Shown: one piece after another, positions 16,710 to 25,366 of the stretch
Position numbering within the stretch: the first letter of the stretch is position 1
How the letters are laid out: each line of letters begins with the position of its first letter
From: Anaerobacillus alkalilacustris
Lineage (GTDB): Bacteria; Bacillota; Bacilli; Bacillales; Anaerobacillaceae
DNA length: 64,000 nt
Direction: 5' to 3'
Assembly (NCBI RefSeq): GCF_001866005.1
Contig: NZ_MLQR01000045.1
Span: 19,433-83,432, forward strand
Notes under the pieces: generated by a model
The model's database searches: none
The model's input: only the letters and a program-made list of their open reading frames with translations
What the model was told of the DNA's origin: nothing
Program-made: the position numbers and the translations under genes

Positions 16710-17654
16710 TTATTTACCCCATCTTAAACAAACCGAGCCCCAAGTTAAACCACCACCAAATCCAACCATGACAACGATATCACCATCTTTTATTAGGCCC
16801 TTTTCAACCTCAGAGAATAACGCTAACGGTATAGAAGCTGCTGAAGTATTACCGTGTTTCGTGACAGTCGTTGAAACTTTTTCTTTGTTAAGACCCAGTC
16901 TCTCTCTTGCAGCATCAATAATGCGTATGTTCGCTTGATGTGGAATGAGAAAATCGACATCTTCTTTTTTTAGTCCAGCTTTATATACTACGTTCAAACT
17001 AGATTCAGGCATTTGTCTAACAGCAAATTTGAAAACCTCGCGACCATTCATTGTGACTAAATTCGATTTATTATCAACAAGTAAATGTTTCCCGCCTGTA
17101 CCATCTGCTCCTAATTCAAAAGATAAAATGCCCTTACCAGGGGGAACCTCACTAAGTACAACAGCACCTGCTCCATCACCAAATAAAACTGAAGTATTTC
17201 GATCTGACCAATCAGTAATTTTAGAAAACTTTTCACTACCAATAATTAAAATATTTTTATATGTATTTGTTTCGATGAATTGCTTAGCTGTCACCAATGC
17301 ATATACAAATCCTGAACATGCTGCACTAAGATCCATAGCAGGAATATTCGGTATTTCAAGAGCCTCTTGAACCATACAAGCTACAGTTGGAAAAACATAA
17401 TCTGGTGTCGCAGTTGCAACCAAAATCAAATCAATATCTTTAGCATCAAGTGAAGAATCAACTAGTGCTTTTTGGGCTGCAATTACTGCCATATCAGATG
17501 TATCCATTTCGCTATCAGCAATCCTACGTTCTTCAATTCCTGTTCTTGAGCGAATCCATTCATCAGTTGTATCAACTATTTTTTCTAATTGTTCATTAGT
17601 TACTATATTCTCTGGAACATAGGCACCAATACCAATGATACCAACACATTTCAT
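16710..17654 (-). CDS. fabH: Beta-ketoacyl-ACP synthase III
   Basis: 314-residue initiating condensing enzyme using acyl-CoA primers and malonyl-ACP. The triad is intact: Cys in DLSAACSGF near 113, His in PHQANIRI near 239 and Asn in KHGNTSAAS near 269. The N-terminus [17 protein letters not shown] is typical. Ribosome site AGGGTGG. It is first in a fabH-fabF operon. Confidence 0.96.
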   Translation of the reverse strand: MKCVGIIGIGAYVPENIVTNEQLEKIVDTTDEWIRSRTGIEERRIADSEMDTSDMAVIAAQKALVDSSLDAKDIDLILVATATPDYVFPTVACMVQEALEIPNIPAMDLSAACSGFVYALVTAKQFIETNTYKNILIIGSEKFSKITDWSDRNTSVLFGDGAGAVVLSEVPPGKGILSFELGADGTGGKHLLVDNKSNLVTMNGREVFKFAVRQMPESSLNVVYKAGLKKEDVDFLIPHQANIRIIDAARERLGLNKEKVSTTVTKHGNTSAASIPLALFSEVEKGLIKDGDIVVMVGFGGGLTWGSVCLRWGK

Positions 17655-17674
17655 TATACCACCCTAACTTTTCC

Positions 17675-17691
17675 TTATGACTAGGTCATAA
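17675..17691 (-). promoter_or_regulatory. FapR-like operator of fabH-fabF
   Basis: TTATGACCTAGTCATAA (minus strand) has 7-base perfect arms and an ACCTAGT core, like the FapR operators of B. subtilis fatty-acid genes. It lies 20 bases before the fabH start. The AT-rich sequence just upstream (TATATATATGAGATATTAT) probably holds the -10, so FapR would sit on the transcription start. Confidence 0.72.
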
Positions 17692-17750
17692 TATCTCATA
17701 TATATATTTATTTTACAGGAAACCAATTTAAAAAAAAAGTTATTTCATTG

Positions 17751-17862
17751 AATTTCATCATTCATTATATTCACCATTAAGATACTATAGCTAGTCCCAG
17801 TAACATTCGCAACTTGATATTATTTTACGTGGCTCAGTTGTGGTAATAATGAAACTCAATCA
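17751..17862. repeat. MITE-like element, TGAATTTCAT family copy
   Basis: Left end TTGAATTTCATCATTCA, right end GGTAATAATGAAACTCAA; an AT-rich interior without coding. Same family as 929-1059. Confidence 0.5.
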
Positions 17863-18018
17863 TTTAATAACATTTCCAAGCAGCATGGTCGGTCTATACG
17901 TTCAAAAGTATTATAAACGTAAAGTATTGAATATTGAAACAAAAAAGCAAAGAAATAACATATTTTCTCTATGCCAGTTCTTTGCTGCAGTCTTAATTTT
18001 ACTTAAATTAATCCTTTA

Positions 18019-18620
18019 TTACAATTTTGTAAAACCAGTCATATTTATAATCTCAACAAACTCAGTTTCTTCAACAGACTTACTAAACAACTATCCTTGA
18101 ATTTCGTTATACTCAATTTTTTGCAAAATTAATAACTGTTGAGGTGTTTCAACCGCTTTAGCAACGACTGGTTTTGTTTAACTTATGACAGAGTGCAACA
18201 ATCCCAACTACTATTTCAAAATTTGTTACTTCTATTTGTATATCCTTTACTAAACTCTTATCAATGTTAATAATATCACATGGTATTTTTCGCAAATAAT
18301 TAATTGCAGAATAACCTGTTCCAAAATCCGCTAAAGTACTTCAAATGCCTTCGATTAGGCAAATCTGTTAAATAATTAAAATAATCCATATAATGGATTA
18401 TTTCATCGAATCAGAATTTATAAATTTCTAACTTGTAAACTGTCTAGCTCCATCGCCTTTCGCTCGTGACCAAGGCGCTTGCGCTTTTTCTTCTATATTC
18501 TTTTGTTTTGTTATATCTCGTAAATTAAAGACAACCCATTTATAAAACGGTCTCTTAAATAATTAGTAGCACTTAATTCACACCATACTAAAAAGCCATT
18601 TTTATGTTTTCATTAATTAC
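18019..18620 (-). pseudogene. Decayed PAS-GGDEF-EAL signalling gene
   Basis: Minus-strand fragments of one c-di-GMP enzyme gene can be read in order. Around 18620-18495: a PAS end, HKNGFLVWCELSATNYLRD then, after a -1 shift, VVFNLRDITKQKN. Around 18395-18345: a GGDEF beginning, FNYLTDLPNRRHLK. Around 18340-18180: an EAL segment, TLADFGTGYSAINYLRKIP. After a one-base insertion comes VAKAVETPQQLLILQK...NEIQG, a TAG where YLFSKP should begin, then LFSKSVEETEFVEIINMTGF and a stop at 18019. A family 1 repeat sits between the PAS and GGDEF pieces, and a large deletion joins GGDEF to EAL. Confidence 0.85.
18408..18492 (-). repeat. Dispersed repeat family 1, short copy inside a pseudogene
   Basis: Has the family flank AATCAGAATTTATAAATTTC, then CTGTCTAGCTCCATCGCC and a hairpin ending GGCGCTTGCGCTTTTTCTTC. 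Sequences on both sides are parts of the same decayed gene. Confidence 0.75.
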
Positions 18621-18657
18621 GTTGAAACTGAAAAAATTTATCTGAATTTTTTTTAGG

Positions 18658-18766
18658 ATAAAAGATTCCCACCTCTAAGCGTAGCGTAGCTCGGATTTTC
18701 CAATCAGGTGGAGTAGACTCTCCACCTGATTTTCCGATGTTTCAGCTTGCTGAAACGAGTTCACTT
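18658..18766 (+). repeat. Dispersed repeat family 2, full copy
   Basis: All three hairpins are present: CCCACCT...(imperfect), AGGTGGAG/CTCCACCT and GTTTCAGC/GCTGAAAC, ending CGAGTTCACTT. It lies about 90 bases upstream of the AbrB-family gene. Confidence 0.8.
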
Positions 18767-18858
18767 CGGTAAACGTAAAAGTGAATATTATGATACAATC
18801 TCATTAATAAATATTCACGATATTGATATTATTAATTATGATTAAAGGGGTTATTTTC

Positions 18859-19920
18859 ATGGGAAGTACATACGTTTTCCGACTTCTCGAAACTGCGGTT
18901 GTCGGTTTTATTGGTGGATACTTATTTAGTATCATCCATCTTCCGTTACCATGGATGTTAGGGTCATTAACGTTTGTTATGGTTTGGCAAGGACTGATGA
19001 AGCGAAAGTCATATTGGCCTGGTTCCATAAAAAATAGTGGGTTAATTATTTTAGGTATTTATTTTGGATTATATTTTTCAAAGGAAACATTTTTAACAGT
19101 TGGTCCCTATTTTCTTCCTTACCTAATATCAACCTTCCTCCTTATACTTTTCAGTATTTTACTAAGTTCAGTTGTAACTAGGTGGATAAATGTAGATAAA
19201 ATTACTAGTGCTTTCGGTTCTATTCCAGGTGGGATTACAGAAATGGTAATTGCTAGTGAAGCTCTAAATGCTAAATCTTCATTTGTATTAATTTTTCAAA
19301 CTGTTAGGTTACTTACCGTTTTATTTTTGGTACCAAGTACGATTACTTATATTTTCAATGAACGAAGCTATTCTAGCTATGAGTGGTCAACAGCAACAGT
19401 GTTTAGTTTTGGAAATTGGAATTTATTATGGTTTGTAATCCCCGTAGTTATGGGAATATTATTTCGAAATAAATTACCAGCCGGTACAGTAATAATACCA
19501 CTAATAATTACAGCACTAATGAACATAAGTATGATCAACTTATCAATCCTTCCCTCTTTTTTATTAATTTTAGCACAAGTAGCAGTAGGAATTGGATTAG
19601 GTAAAAATATTTCTTTTAGCGACTTGAGACTTGGTGGGAAATATTGTTTCGTTTATTTTGGAGTTTCTCTTGCCCTTATTTTTGTTTCGTTTGGTTTAGG
19701 AGGATTGTTAGCACACTTTACTACTCTAAATCTGTCAACGGCTATTTTAAGTATTGCACCTGGAGGTTTAATTGAAATGGTGTTAACAGCTTCTATTATC
19801 GGTGGGGACCCTGCCATAGTTAGTGCCCTACAATTAACAAGAATCCTTGTAATCGTTATGTTTGTCCCTTCAGTTTTAAAATGGTATTTCAAAAAAACGG
19901 AAATACAAAACGCGGCATAA
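18859..19920 (+). CDS. AbrB-family membrane protein
   Basis: 354-residue polytopic protein with two repeats of the AbrB-duplication domain. The signature PLPWMLGSL lies near residue 29, and the repeated motifs SIPGGITEMV (about 129) and IAPGGLIEMVLTA (about 303) mark the two halves. About ten hydrophobic helices are visible. These are the membrane proteins once annotated as ammonia monooxygenase-like, not the AbrB transition-state regulator; function is uncertain, probably transport. Start at 18859 with AAAGGGG upstream; an in-frame ATA/ATG region earlier lacks a ribosome site. Confidence 0.82.
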   Translation: MGSTYVFRLLETAVVGFIGGYLFSIIHLPLPWMLGSLTFVMVWQGLMKRKSYWPGSIKNSGLIILGIYFGLYFSKETFLTVGPYFLPYLISTFLLILFSILLSSVVTRWINVDKITSAFGSIPGGITEMVIASEALNAKSSFVLIFQTVRLLTVLFLVPSTITYIFNERSYSSYEWSTATVFSFGNWNLLWFVIPVVMGILFRNKLPAGTVIIPLIITALMNISMINLSILPSFLLILAQVAVGIGLGKNISFSDLRLGGKYCFVYFGVSLALIFVSFGLGGLLAHFTTLNLSTAILSIAPGGLIEMVLTASIIGGDPAIVSALQLTRILVIVMFVPSVLKWYFKKTEIQNAA

Positions 19921-19925
19921 CACCT

Positions 19926-20036
19926 CAGAAAACTCGTTCTAGCTTCGCTAGAACATCAGAAATTTAGATAGAGTCACAACTCCACCTGAATGGAAATTCC
20001 CTACGCTACGCTTAGAGGTGGGGGTCTATGACCCTA
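19926..20036 (-). repeat. Dispersed repeat family 2, full inverted copy
   Basis: Reverse orientation. Here the third hairpin is GTTCTAGCTTCGCTAGAAC instead of the GTTTCAGC form; the middle hairpin is degraded, and the CCACCTC...GAGGTGG part is intact. Confidence 0.8.
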
Positions 20037-20060
20037 AATTCTGATTATAAAAATAAAGCA

Positions 20061-20100
20061 AAAGACGACAGATAAAAACGTATATCTGTCGTCTTTTTGT
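20061..20100 (+). terminator. Terminator after AbrB-family gene
   Basis: AAAGACGACAGATA and TATCTGTCGTCTTT pair over 14 bp around an 8-base loop, followed by TTG. Confidence 0.85.
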
Positions 20101-20336
20101 TTGTGCCTAAATCCAATTTTGTTTCAATACTCTCTTCGTGGAAATAATAGTAAGCCGTCTAGAAGAAAACCATAGTTGGAAATCATTTCACTAATTGGCA
20201 CTAAAATCACCCCATTCCTGATAGTATTATTTCCAAAAAATTAAAGAAGAAAGCACAATAAGAATGTATTTATTAAGATTTATATTTATTCCCAAAATAT
20301 GTGCCAAAAAAGAAATGTTGTATGAAGGTACTATAT

Positions 20337-20486
20337 TTAATTATCATCCTCAATTTGATTGATTCTTTCAGTTTCAATACTTGAATCTGTAGGAACGTAA
20401 CCATACCCTGTTTCACTAATCTCTATTGAGTGTGGTTCTTGCTGATTATTTTTTAGTTTATTAATTTCTGAAGACTTTTTTTTCAA
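20337..20486 (-). CDS. Small hydrophilic protein, 49 aa
   Basis: A TTG start at 20486 lies 7 bases after GAGGTG, and the frame is open for 49 codons. The product (MKKKSSEINKLKNNQQEP..., ending RINQIEDDN) is charged, lacks hydrophobic segments and contains ISETGYGYVP. I do not recognise a family. The competing ATG next to the ribosome site gives a very short frame. The good ribosome site and biased codons make it a probable gene. Confidence 0.55.
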   Translation of the reverse strand: MKKKSSEINKLKNNQQEPHSIEISETGYGYVPTDSSIETERINQIEDDN

Positions 20487-20675
20487 GTAAACACCTCATT
20501 TTTAAAATTAATGAATATTATTCTGCTCGGTTTATGAAGTTCATGAAAATAGTAAAACGATACTTTATCATTATTCCAAATGACTTCGTTATTATACTTA
20601 CTAGAGTGTCACGGTTTTTTTATATAATGAATACTCTGTCCTAGGGGCGCTAATTAAGATAGGGGGTGAGTTAAC

Positions 20676-20924
20676 ATGCCAAAATTTAGAAGAAAGCCAG
20701 TCATTGTAGAAGCTGTTAAAATTACTAGCCCAATAACTATTGAAACGGCTGAAGGAACATTAACTGGTAAGGCGGGAGATTATTTAATAACACATGCTGA
20801 TGGTGCGCAATATCCATGCAATGCTGACACTTTTAAACAAACATACGAACCCATAAGAGTAGATATAAGGACATTCGTGTATAAAGTATTAAGAAAAGTA
20901 AAGCACAAACTAAAAACTCAGTAA
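20676..20924 (+). CDS. Small phage-type protein with GDYLITxxDGxQYPC motif
   Basis: 82 residues. The first 65 match a small single-domain family common in prophages: MPKFRRKPVIVEAVKI, AGDYLITHADGAQYPCNADTFKQTYEPI. A basic tail (VYKVLRKVKHKLKTQ) follows. Function is unknown. Ribosome site AGGGGGTG 7 bases before the ATG. No other phage genes are nearby, so it may be a domesticated relic. Confidence 0.7.
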   Translation: MPKFRRKPVIVEAVKITSPITIETAEGTLTGKAGDYLITHADGAQYPCNADTFKQTYEPIRVDIRTFVYKVLRKVKHKLKTQ

Positions 20925-21040
20925 AAAATTCAAAAAGTTCATTAATCTTTTTAGGTTTACATGTAACCCTGAAGTATAATAATACTCCAGGGTTCACTTG
21001 AAAATACGACTCTTAAGTACAAGAAAAATTCAACTGAATT

Positions 21041-22504
21041 TTACGAATTGGGCATTGTAATGGTAAAAGTTGTTCCATGATTAACCTCACTATCTACAAA
21101 AATTGTACCTTTATGATCATGAATTATTTTAAAACAAACCATTAATCCTAAACCATTTCCATACTCTTTTGTCGAATAAAATGGTTCTCCAAGATGTTGT
21201 AACTTTTCTTTTGGTATACCCACACCTTCATCTTGAAAATCAATACTCACCGTTTTTTTATTTTGCCTTACTCTAATATAAAGATTTCCTCCAGTTGGCA
21301 TCGCTTCAATCGCGTTCTTAACAAGATTTAGAAATACTTGTTTTAACTGGTTTTCATCACATTCGACAATAATCTCGTCTGAATTAAAGTCAGTTATTAT
21401 TACAACTCGTTTATATTTAGCCTCTGTTTTAAGGAATGTTATAGTATGATTAAGGATTGAAATTAGATTTTTCTGATTAAATTTTAAGATCTTTGGTTTA
21501 GCTAATAACATAAACTCGTCTACAATAAAATCAATCCGCTCAATCTCATCTAATAATATGTCAAAATATTGTTGCTTTTCTTCTTCTATCGTTTCATCTT
21601 TTAAAAATTCTGTATATCCCCTTAACGAGGTTAAAGGATTACGAATTTCATGCGCTACTCCAGCTGCTAGTTCTCCAATAAGTGCAAGTTTTTCAGACCT
21701 TAATATCATTTCTTCAACTTTTTTTCTGTCTGAAATATCTTTACGGATTGCAACATATTGATAAGGTTTGCCTTTATCATTCAAAAAAGGAACAATCGTC
21801 GTATCTACCCAATATTCCTTTCCATCTTTCGTAACATTTTTCACTTCACCTTTCCAAATATTACCTTTTCCGATCTTCTTCCACATTTCTTTAAAAAAGC
21901 TTGGTCGATGATAGCTAGAGTTTAATATGCTATGACTTCGACCTATTAATTCTTCACGACTATATTTTGAAATTTCACAAAATGTATCATTCACATATGT
22001 AATAATTCCTTTATTATCAGTAATTGCTAAAATCGAAGAGGCATCTAATGCGTGTTTTATATCTGCTAATTCTTTATTAGTATTCGCTAATACTTTTAAT
22101 GTGTTTTTCAAATTTTCTTCAGTAGCTTTTCTGTCGGTAATATCAGTGCGAATTGATATATACTGATACGGTTTCCCGTGTTTATCTAAAAAAGGAACGA
22201 TCGTTGTATGAACCCAGTAGTACGTTCCGTCTTTGGATTTATTTTTAATTTCACCGGTCCATACAATCCCTTTTAATATTGTCTTATACATTGTGTGAAA
22301 GAATTGTTTATGATGATGACCTGAATTAAGGATTCGATGATCCTGTCCGATTAATTCTTCACGGGTGTATTTTGATATGGTACAAAATTTATCATTCACA
22401 TAAATAATTTCACCTTTACAATCAGTTATAGCGATTATTGTAGTTGCATCTAATGCATATTTAATATCAGTGGTAAAATTACTAAAAGCGTTTGTAGAAT
22501 CCAA
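21041..22504 (-). CDS. Two-PAS sensor histidine kinase, sporulation-kinase type
   Basis: 487 residues, soluble. PAS/PAC repeat 1 covers about 11-130 and repeat 2 about 143-262; they are close copies (both ALDAxxIxAITDxKGxIxYVND and YWVxTTIVPFL), suggesting internal duplication. The HisKA box HEIRNPLTSLRGY holds the phospho-histidine near 284. The ATPase core has N box LVKNAIEAMP, G1 DEGVGIP, F box FYSTKEYGNGLGL. No receiver or partner regulator is adjacent, as with the Kin kinases feeding the Spo0A phosphorelay. It starts with TTG at 22504 (GAGG 8 bases upstream). Confidence 0.85.
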   Translation of the reverse strand: MDSTNAFSNFTTDIKYALDATTIIAITDCKGEIIYVNDKFCTISKYTREELIGQDHRILNSGHHHKQFFHTMYKTILKGIVWTGEIKNKSKDGTYYWVHTTIVPFLDKHGKPYQYISIRTDITDRKATEENLKNTLKVLANTNKELADIKHALDASSILAITDNKGIITYVNDTFCEISKYSREELIGRSHSILNSSYHRPSFFKEMWKKIGKGNIWKGEVKNVTKDGKEYWVDTTIVPFLNDKGKPYQYVAIRKDISDRKKVEEMILRSEKLALIGELAAGVAHEIRNPLTSLRGYTEFLKDETIEEEKQQYFDILLDEIERIDFIVDEFMLLAKPKILKFNQKNLISILNHTITFLKTEAKYKRVVIITDFNSDEIIVECDENQLKQVFLNLVKNAIEAMPTGGNLYIRVRQNKKTVSIDFQDEGVGIPKEKLQHLGEPFYSTKEYGNGLGLMVCFKIIHDHKGTIFVDSEVNHGTTFTITMPNS

Positions 22505-22660
22505 TTCATTTTCCTCTTTTCCTGTTCGTACGCTATTGTCTTTTTTCTATTATGCACCATACAAAAACACTATGTCCATAGTGTTTTTTGACAAGAAGTC
22601 AAAGTACTATTTTGTAAATTACTAAATTGAGTAGAAAACATGACTTTGCATTTATCATTT

Positions 22661-22695
22661 AAAAGGGACGAAACCAAGTGGTTTCGTCCCTTTAT
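22661..22695. terminator. Strong bidirectional hairpin
   Basis: AAAGGGACGAAAC and GTTTCGTCCCTTT form a 13-bp perfect stem with a 6-base loop, between the kinase gene and the small gene at 22961. In the rest of 22505-22960 the only other trace is a start-less minus-strand frame (DRNISINQKKIKLIERFEEKLKK) at about 22830-22945. Confidence 0.75.
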
Positions 22696-22960
22696 GTTCA
22701 AAGTTAATAACTTGAAAATTCTACTTTAGGATATTTCCTATCCCTGTGACATTTCGTAAACTTTTCAAGTACAGTTCATAAGATCTCATTTGAGTTGTTT
22801 TTGTTTTTTTCCATAATGACAAATAAATGTATTATGAACCGGGTGTATGGCACATGGTGGTCTCGTTAACTTGCTTCTTCAATTTCTCTTCAAATCGCTC
22901 GATAAGCTTTATTTTCTTCTGATTGATAGAAATATTACGATCATTTATTACACTTGTAAC

Positions 22961-23218
22961 TTATTCATGTTCTTCATATAAAGAGATAATTGCAGGGTTC
23001 AATAATGAAATATTAGAAAAGTCTAAATTTTCAAGTGGATGTCCATTTGTATAAGACATTATTTCTTCTTCAATTTTTGTTAGATCTTCATTAATATTGT
23101 CAAAGTTTTCATTACTGAAACTTAATTCAGCAACTTTATCACGTAACATTTGACGAGTTTCGGTTAATATATATAGCTTTTCTAACTTTTCAAAGTATGT
23201 TAAAGAGTTTTGTTCCAT
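22961..23218 (-). CDS. Hypothetical helical protein, 85 aa
   Basis: Starts at the ATG at 23218 right after AGGAGGGG. The product is acidic and mostly helical (YFEKLEKLYILTETRQMLRDKVAEL, INEDLTKIEEEIMSY), ending SLLNPAIISLYEEHE. I do not recognise the family. Size, helix content and setting near sporulation genes fit a small cytosolic adaptor, but that is a guess. Confidence 0.6.
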   Translation of the reverse strand: MEQNSLTYFEKLEKLYILTETRQMLRDKVAELSFSNENFDNINEDLTKIEEEIMSYTNGHPLENLDFSNISLLNPAIISLYEEHE

Positions 23219-23407
23219 ACTACCCCTCCTGATTATAAAGTTTAACTCCACTGATTTTAAAAGTACTACCACTACAATAACGAGATATGAATTATTTTTT
23301 ACCGATTTATATAATTTATTCGATTGATCAATTATGAATAAAGTAAAATTTTCCTGATTATCGACCTCTATGTTTAGAAAAAAGAAAATAATTTTATTTA
23401 TACCGAG

Positions 23408-23526
23408 TGAAATTCATAATTACCTAAATGGAGCTACAAAAGTATAAATGTTGTTCAAACGGTCTTCATCCAACAACATTTAGTATCAGAGTAGCAAAAA
23501 TAAACAATTATGAAATTCATTAACTA
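23408..23526. repeat. MITE-like element, TGAATTTCAT family copy
   Basis: Ends TGAAATTCATAATTA and AATTATGAAATTCATT are inverted. Inside is a second inverted pair, TAAATGTTG and CAACATTTA. It is the only feature in the 23219-23567 gap. Confidence 0.6.
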
Positions 23527-23567
23527 GGAAAAATTAAAAGGAGACTTTGAAGGAAGGTGATAAAATC

Positions 23568-23828
23568 ATGGAAATCGATGCTATTAGAGATCAAATTACA
23601 ATTGAAGATGAAAATGGCAATATAAAGGACTACAATGTTGAGGGGTTATTTGATATGGAAGATAACTCTTATGTCCTACTTTCAGATGATGGTGAAACAA
23701 TTCTTATGAGAATTGAAGATCAAGATAACGAACAATTTTTAGTGGGGATTACCGATCCAGACGAGAGAGACTCGATTTTAACTGCTTATGAACTTGCGGT
23801 AGATGCAGAGCCGACAGAAATCCAATAA
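23568..23828 (+). CDS. DUF1292 family protein
   Basis: 86 residues, strongly acidic, one DUF1292 domain (ITIEDENGNIKDYNVEGLFDMEDNSYVLLSDD). The family includes YrzB and is of unknown function. The ATG at 23568 has AAGGTGAT upstream; the frame extends seven codons further to a TTG without its own site. Confidence 0.8.
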   Translation: MEIDAIRDQITIEDENGNIKDYNVEGLFDMEDNSYVLLSDDGETILMRIEDQDNEQFLVGITDPDERDSILTAYELAVDAEPTEIQ

Positions 23829-23934
23829 AACTGAACGGTACAATCAGTAGAAGTTTTTTCACTGATATTAGATTGTGTGATCACATAGCGGCAGTTAAAC
23901 ACAAAATGTTTAATCAAAATGATTTGTACTTAAG

Positions 23935-24050
23935 GTTCATAGACCCCCACCTCTAAGCGTAACGTAGGTGGAATTTTCCAATCAGGTGAAGTAGACTCTC
24001 CACCTGATTTTCCAATGTTTCAGCTTGTTGAAACGAGTTCACTTGGTAAA
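23935..24050 (+). repeat. Dispersed repeat family 2, full copy
   Basis: Three hairpins in order: CCACCTC...AGGTGG, AGGTG(A)AG/CTCCACCT and GTTTCAGC/GTTGAAAC, ending CGAGTTCACTT. A GAGAGG/CCTCTC hairpin at about 24128-24152 lies in the same gap; nothing else is seen to 24394. Confidence 0.8.
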
Positions 24051-24394
24051 CTTTTATAAGAACCATTTAGAGCAATTACTAGTTTTGACAATGGCTCAGA
24101 AGAATGAGTCGCTAAATGAAGCATTTCTTGAGAGGGTTTTTCCTCTCTTTACCTTACCAAGTAAGTGATCTAGTTTAAATAATGAATAATTAGATTGTGT
24201 AAATGAAAAAAATAAAAATCCGTATACCCAAACAAAAGCACACCTTTTCATCATTAAAACAACACATTTTATAATGGAAGAAACTTCCTAACTTATGGTT
24301 ATGTAATATCAAAATTTTGTAAGACATATTTAAAAAAACAAAACACATAATAGTCTTGTTTCGAAAAACAAATTCAATTTGGAGGTTAGATCTT

Positions 24395-24802
24395 ATGAAC
24401 ACTATGATGCCACAAGGTACTTCGGTCCAACAAATTAATGAATGTCGTCAGCAAGCTCAACAATTAATGCACCAAACTCAACAAGGTACTCAACAGTACA
24501 AACAAATGATGCAGCAAGAACAACAGAACATCCAAATGTTAGAGCAATTGCTACAACGCGAAAGACAAGCAGTTCAATATATTCAACAGTCTTTACAAGG
24601 GCATGACCAAGCTCTAAGACAGTGTCAACAAATTATCCAAACATGTAATCAAATAGAAAGTCAAATTGGGCATCAACAAACGAGCATGATACACTCATAT
24701 CAACCAATACACCAACAAACTCAACCTTCTATGATTAATCAAATGCAGCATCAAATGCCTAGTCAACCACAATACCAAATGAGCAATATCCAACAACAAT
24801 AA
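24395..24802 (+). CDS. Glutamine-rich protein
   Basis: 135 residues with very high Gln content and little else besides Met, His and a few Cys (NECRQQAQQLMHQTQQG, LRQCQQIIQTCNQIE). Residues 10-90 should form a long helix or coiled coil; the C-terminal third is low complexity (HQQTQPSMINQMQHQMPSQP). Such proteins are frequent among spore coat components, but I cannot assign a family. GGAGG site 8 bases before the ATG. Confidence 0.7.
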   Translation: MNTMMPQGTSVQQINECRQQAQQLMHQTQQGTQQYKQMMQQEQQNIQMLEQLLQRERQAVQYIQQSLQGHDQALRQCQQIIQTCNQIESQIGHQQTSMIHSYQPIHQQTQPSMINQMQHQMPSQPQYQMSNIQQQ

Positions 24803-24806
24803 CGAT

Positions 24807-24834
24807 TAAATAGCTGGCTTTCTAAGTCAGCTAT
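24807..24834 (+). terminator. Terminator after the Gln-rich gene
   Basis: AATAGCTG and CAGCTATT around a 12-base loop, followed by CTTCC. It ends inside the remnant on the opposite strand. Confidence 0.55.
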
Positions 24835-25110
24835 TCTTCCCTAACCGCTTTAGTAACCTTTTTCATCGTTCCTCGTCGCTCATACATCAAATCTAGGCCA
24901 ACAAAAGGTTCTAATGATCTAATCAATACAGCTTCTGGGTGATGATTCACGCGTCCACTTACAACGTTTACTAAACAATGCTTATGTATTACATACGTGT
25001 ACGTGTAACCTGCAGACCCAAACATTATTTCAGTTCTAGCAGTTCTTCGATTATAGTAACTATGAGAAACTTTATCATTTAGCCCATTATTAGTCTAGTT
25101 TCTGTTTCAT
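24831..25110 (-). pseudogene. 3-methyladenine DNA glycosylase (AAG/MPG) remnant
   Basis: The minus strand encodes the middle of an alkyladenine glycosylase: GLNDKVSHSYYNRRTARTEI then MFGSAGYTYTYVIHKH.CLNVV-like text and AVLIRSLEP. Upstream the frame shifts and meets a stop where VETEAY should be; downstream it stops about 80 residues early (RRGTMKKVTKAVREE, stop). Both ends are therefore missing, and the DNA-intercalation and catalytic glutamate region is destroyed. Confidence 0.85.
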
Positions 25111-25366
25111 AACTAAAACCAATCCGTACAAATCTATATCTAATTGCGAAAGGACCAACGTAACTGTGGCGAGAATAACGAACGGAGAAATTCGTCCCGT
25201 GTTTTCCTAATCTGTATCCTTAGTCCTTTTGTAGGTGATGGATCTTCAACACTGAAACTTTCGAACTATTTTCACTTTTCGTTCACACTTTAGACAAAAA
25301 AGCCCATTAATTCCCAATCAAATTTATAGGATAATAATACTATCTGTTTTAATGGGAGTGACATAT

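Noticed and set aside
17840..18100. 86-codon plus-strand frame
   Set aside because: No ribosome site; it lies over a MITE-like element and the antisense of the EAL pseudogene.
20676..20924. Prophage hinted at by the phage-type small protein
   Set aside because: No integrase, capsid, terminase or attachment site nearby.
22830..22945. Minus-strand frame with DRNISINQKKIKLIERFEEKLKK
   Set aside because: No usable start codon or ribosome site; possibly a gene fragment, but not supportable.
24093..24175. Short plus-strand frame MAQKNESLNEAFLERVFP
   Set aside because: 25 codons, no ribosome site; the GAGAGG/CCTCTC hairpin explains the local pattern.
24190..24402. 70-codon minus-strand frame rich in Phe/Cys
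   Set aside because: Antisense to the leader of the Gln-rich gene, AT-rich, no ribosome site.
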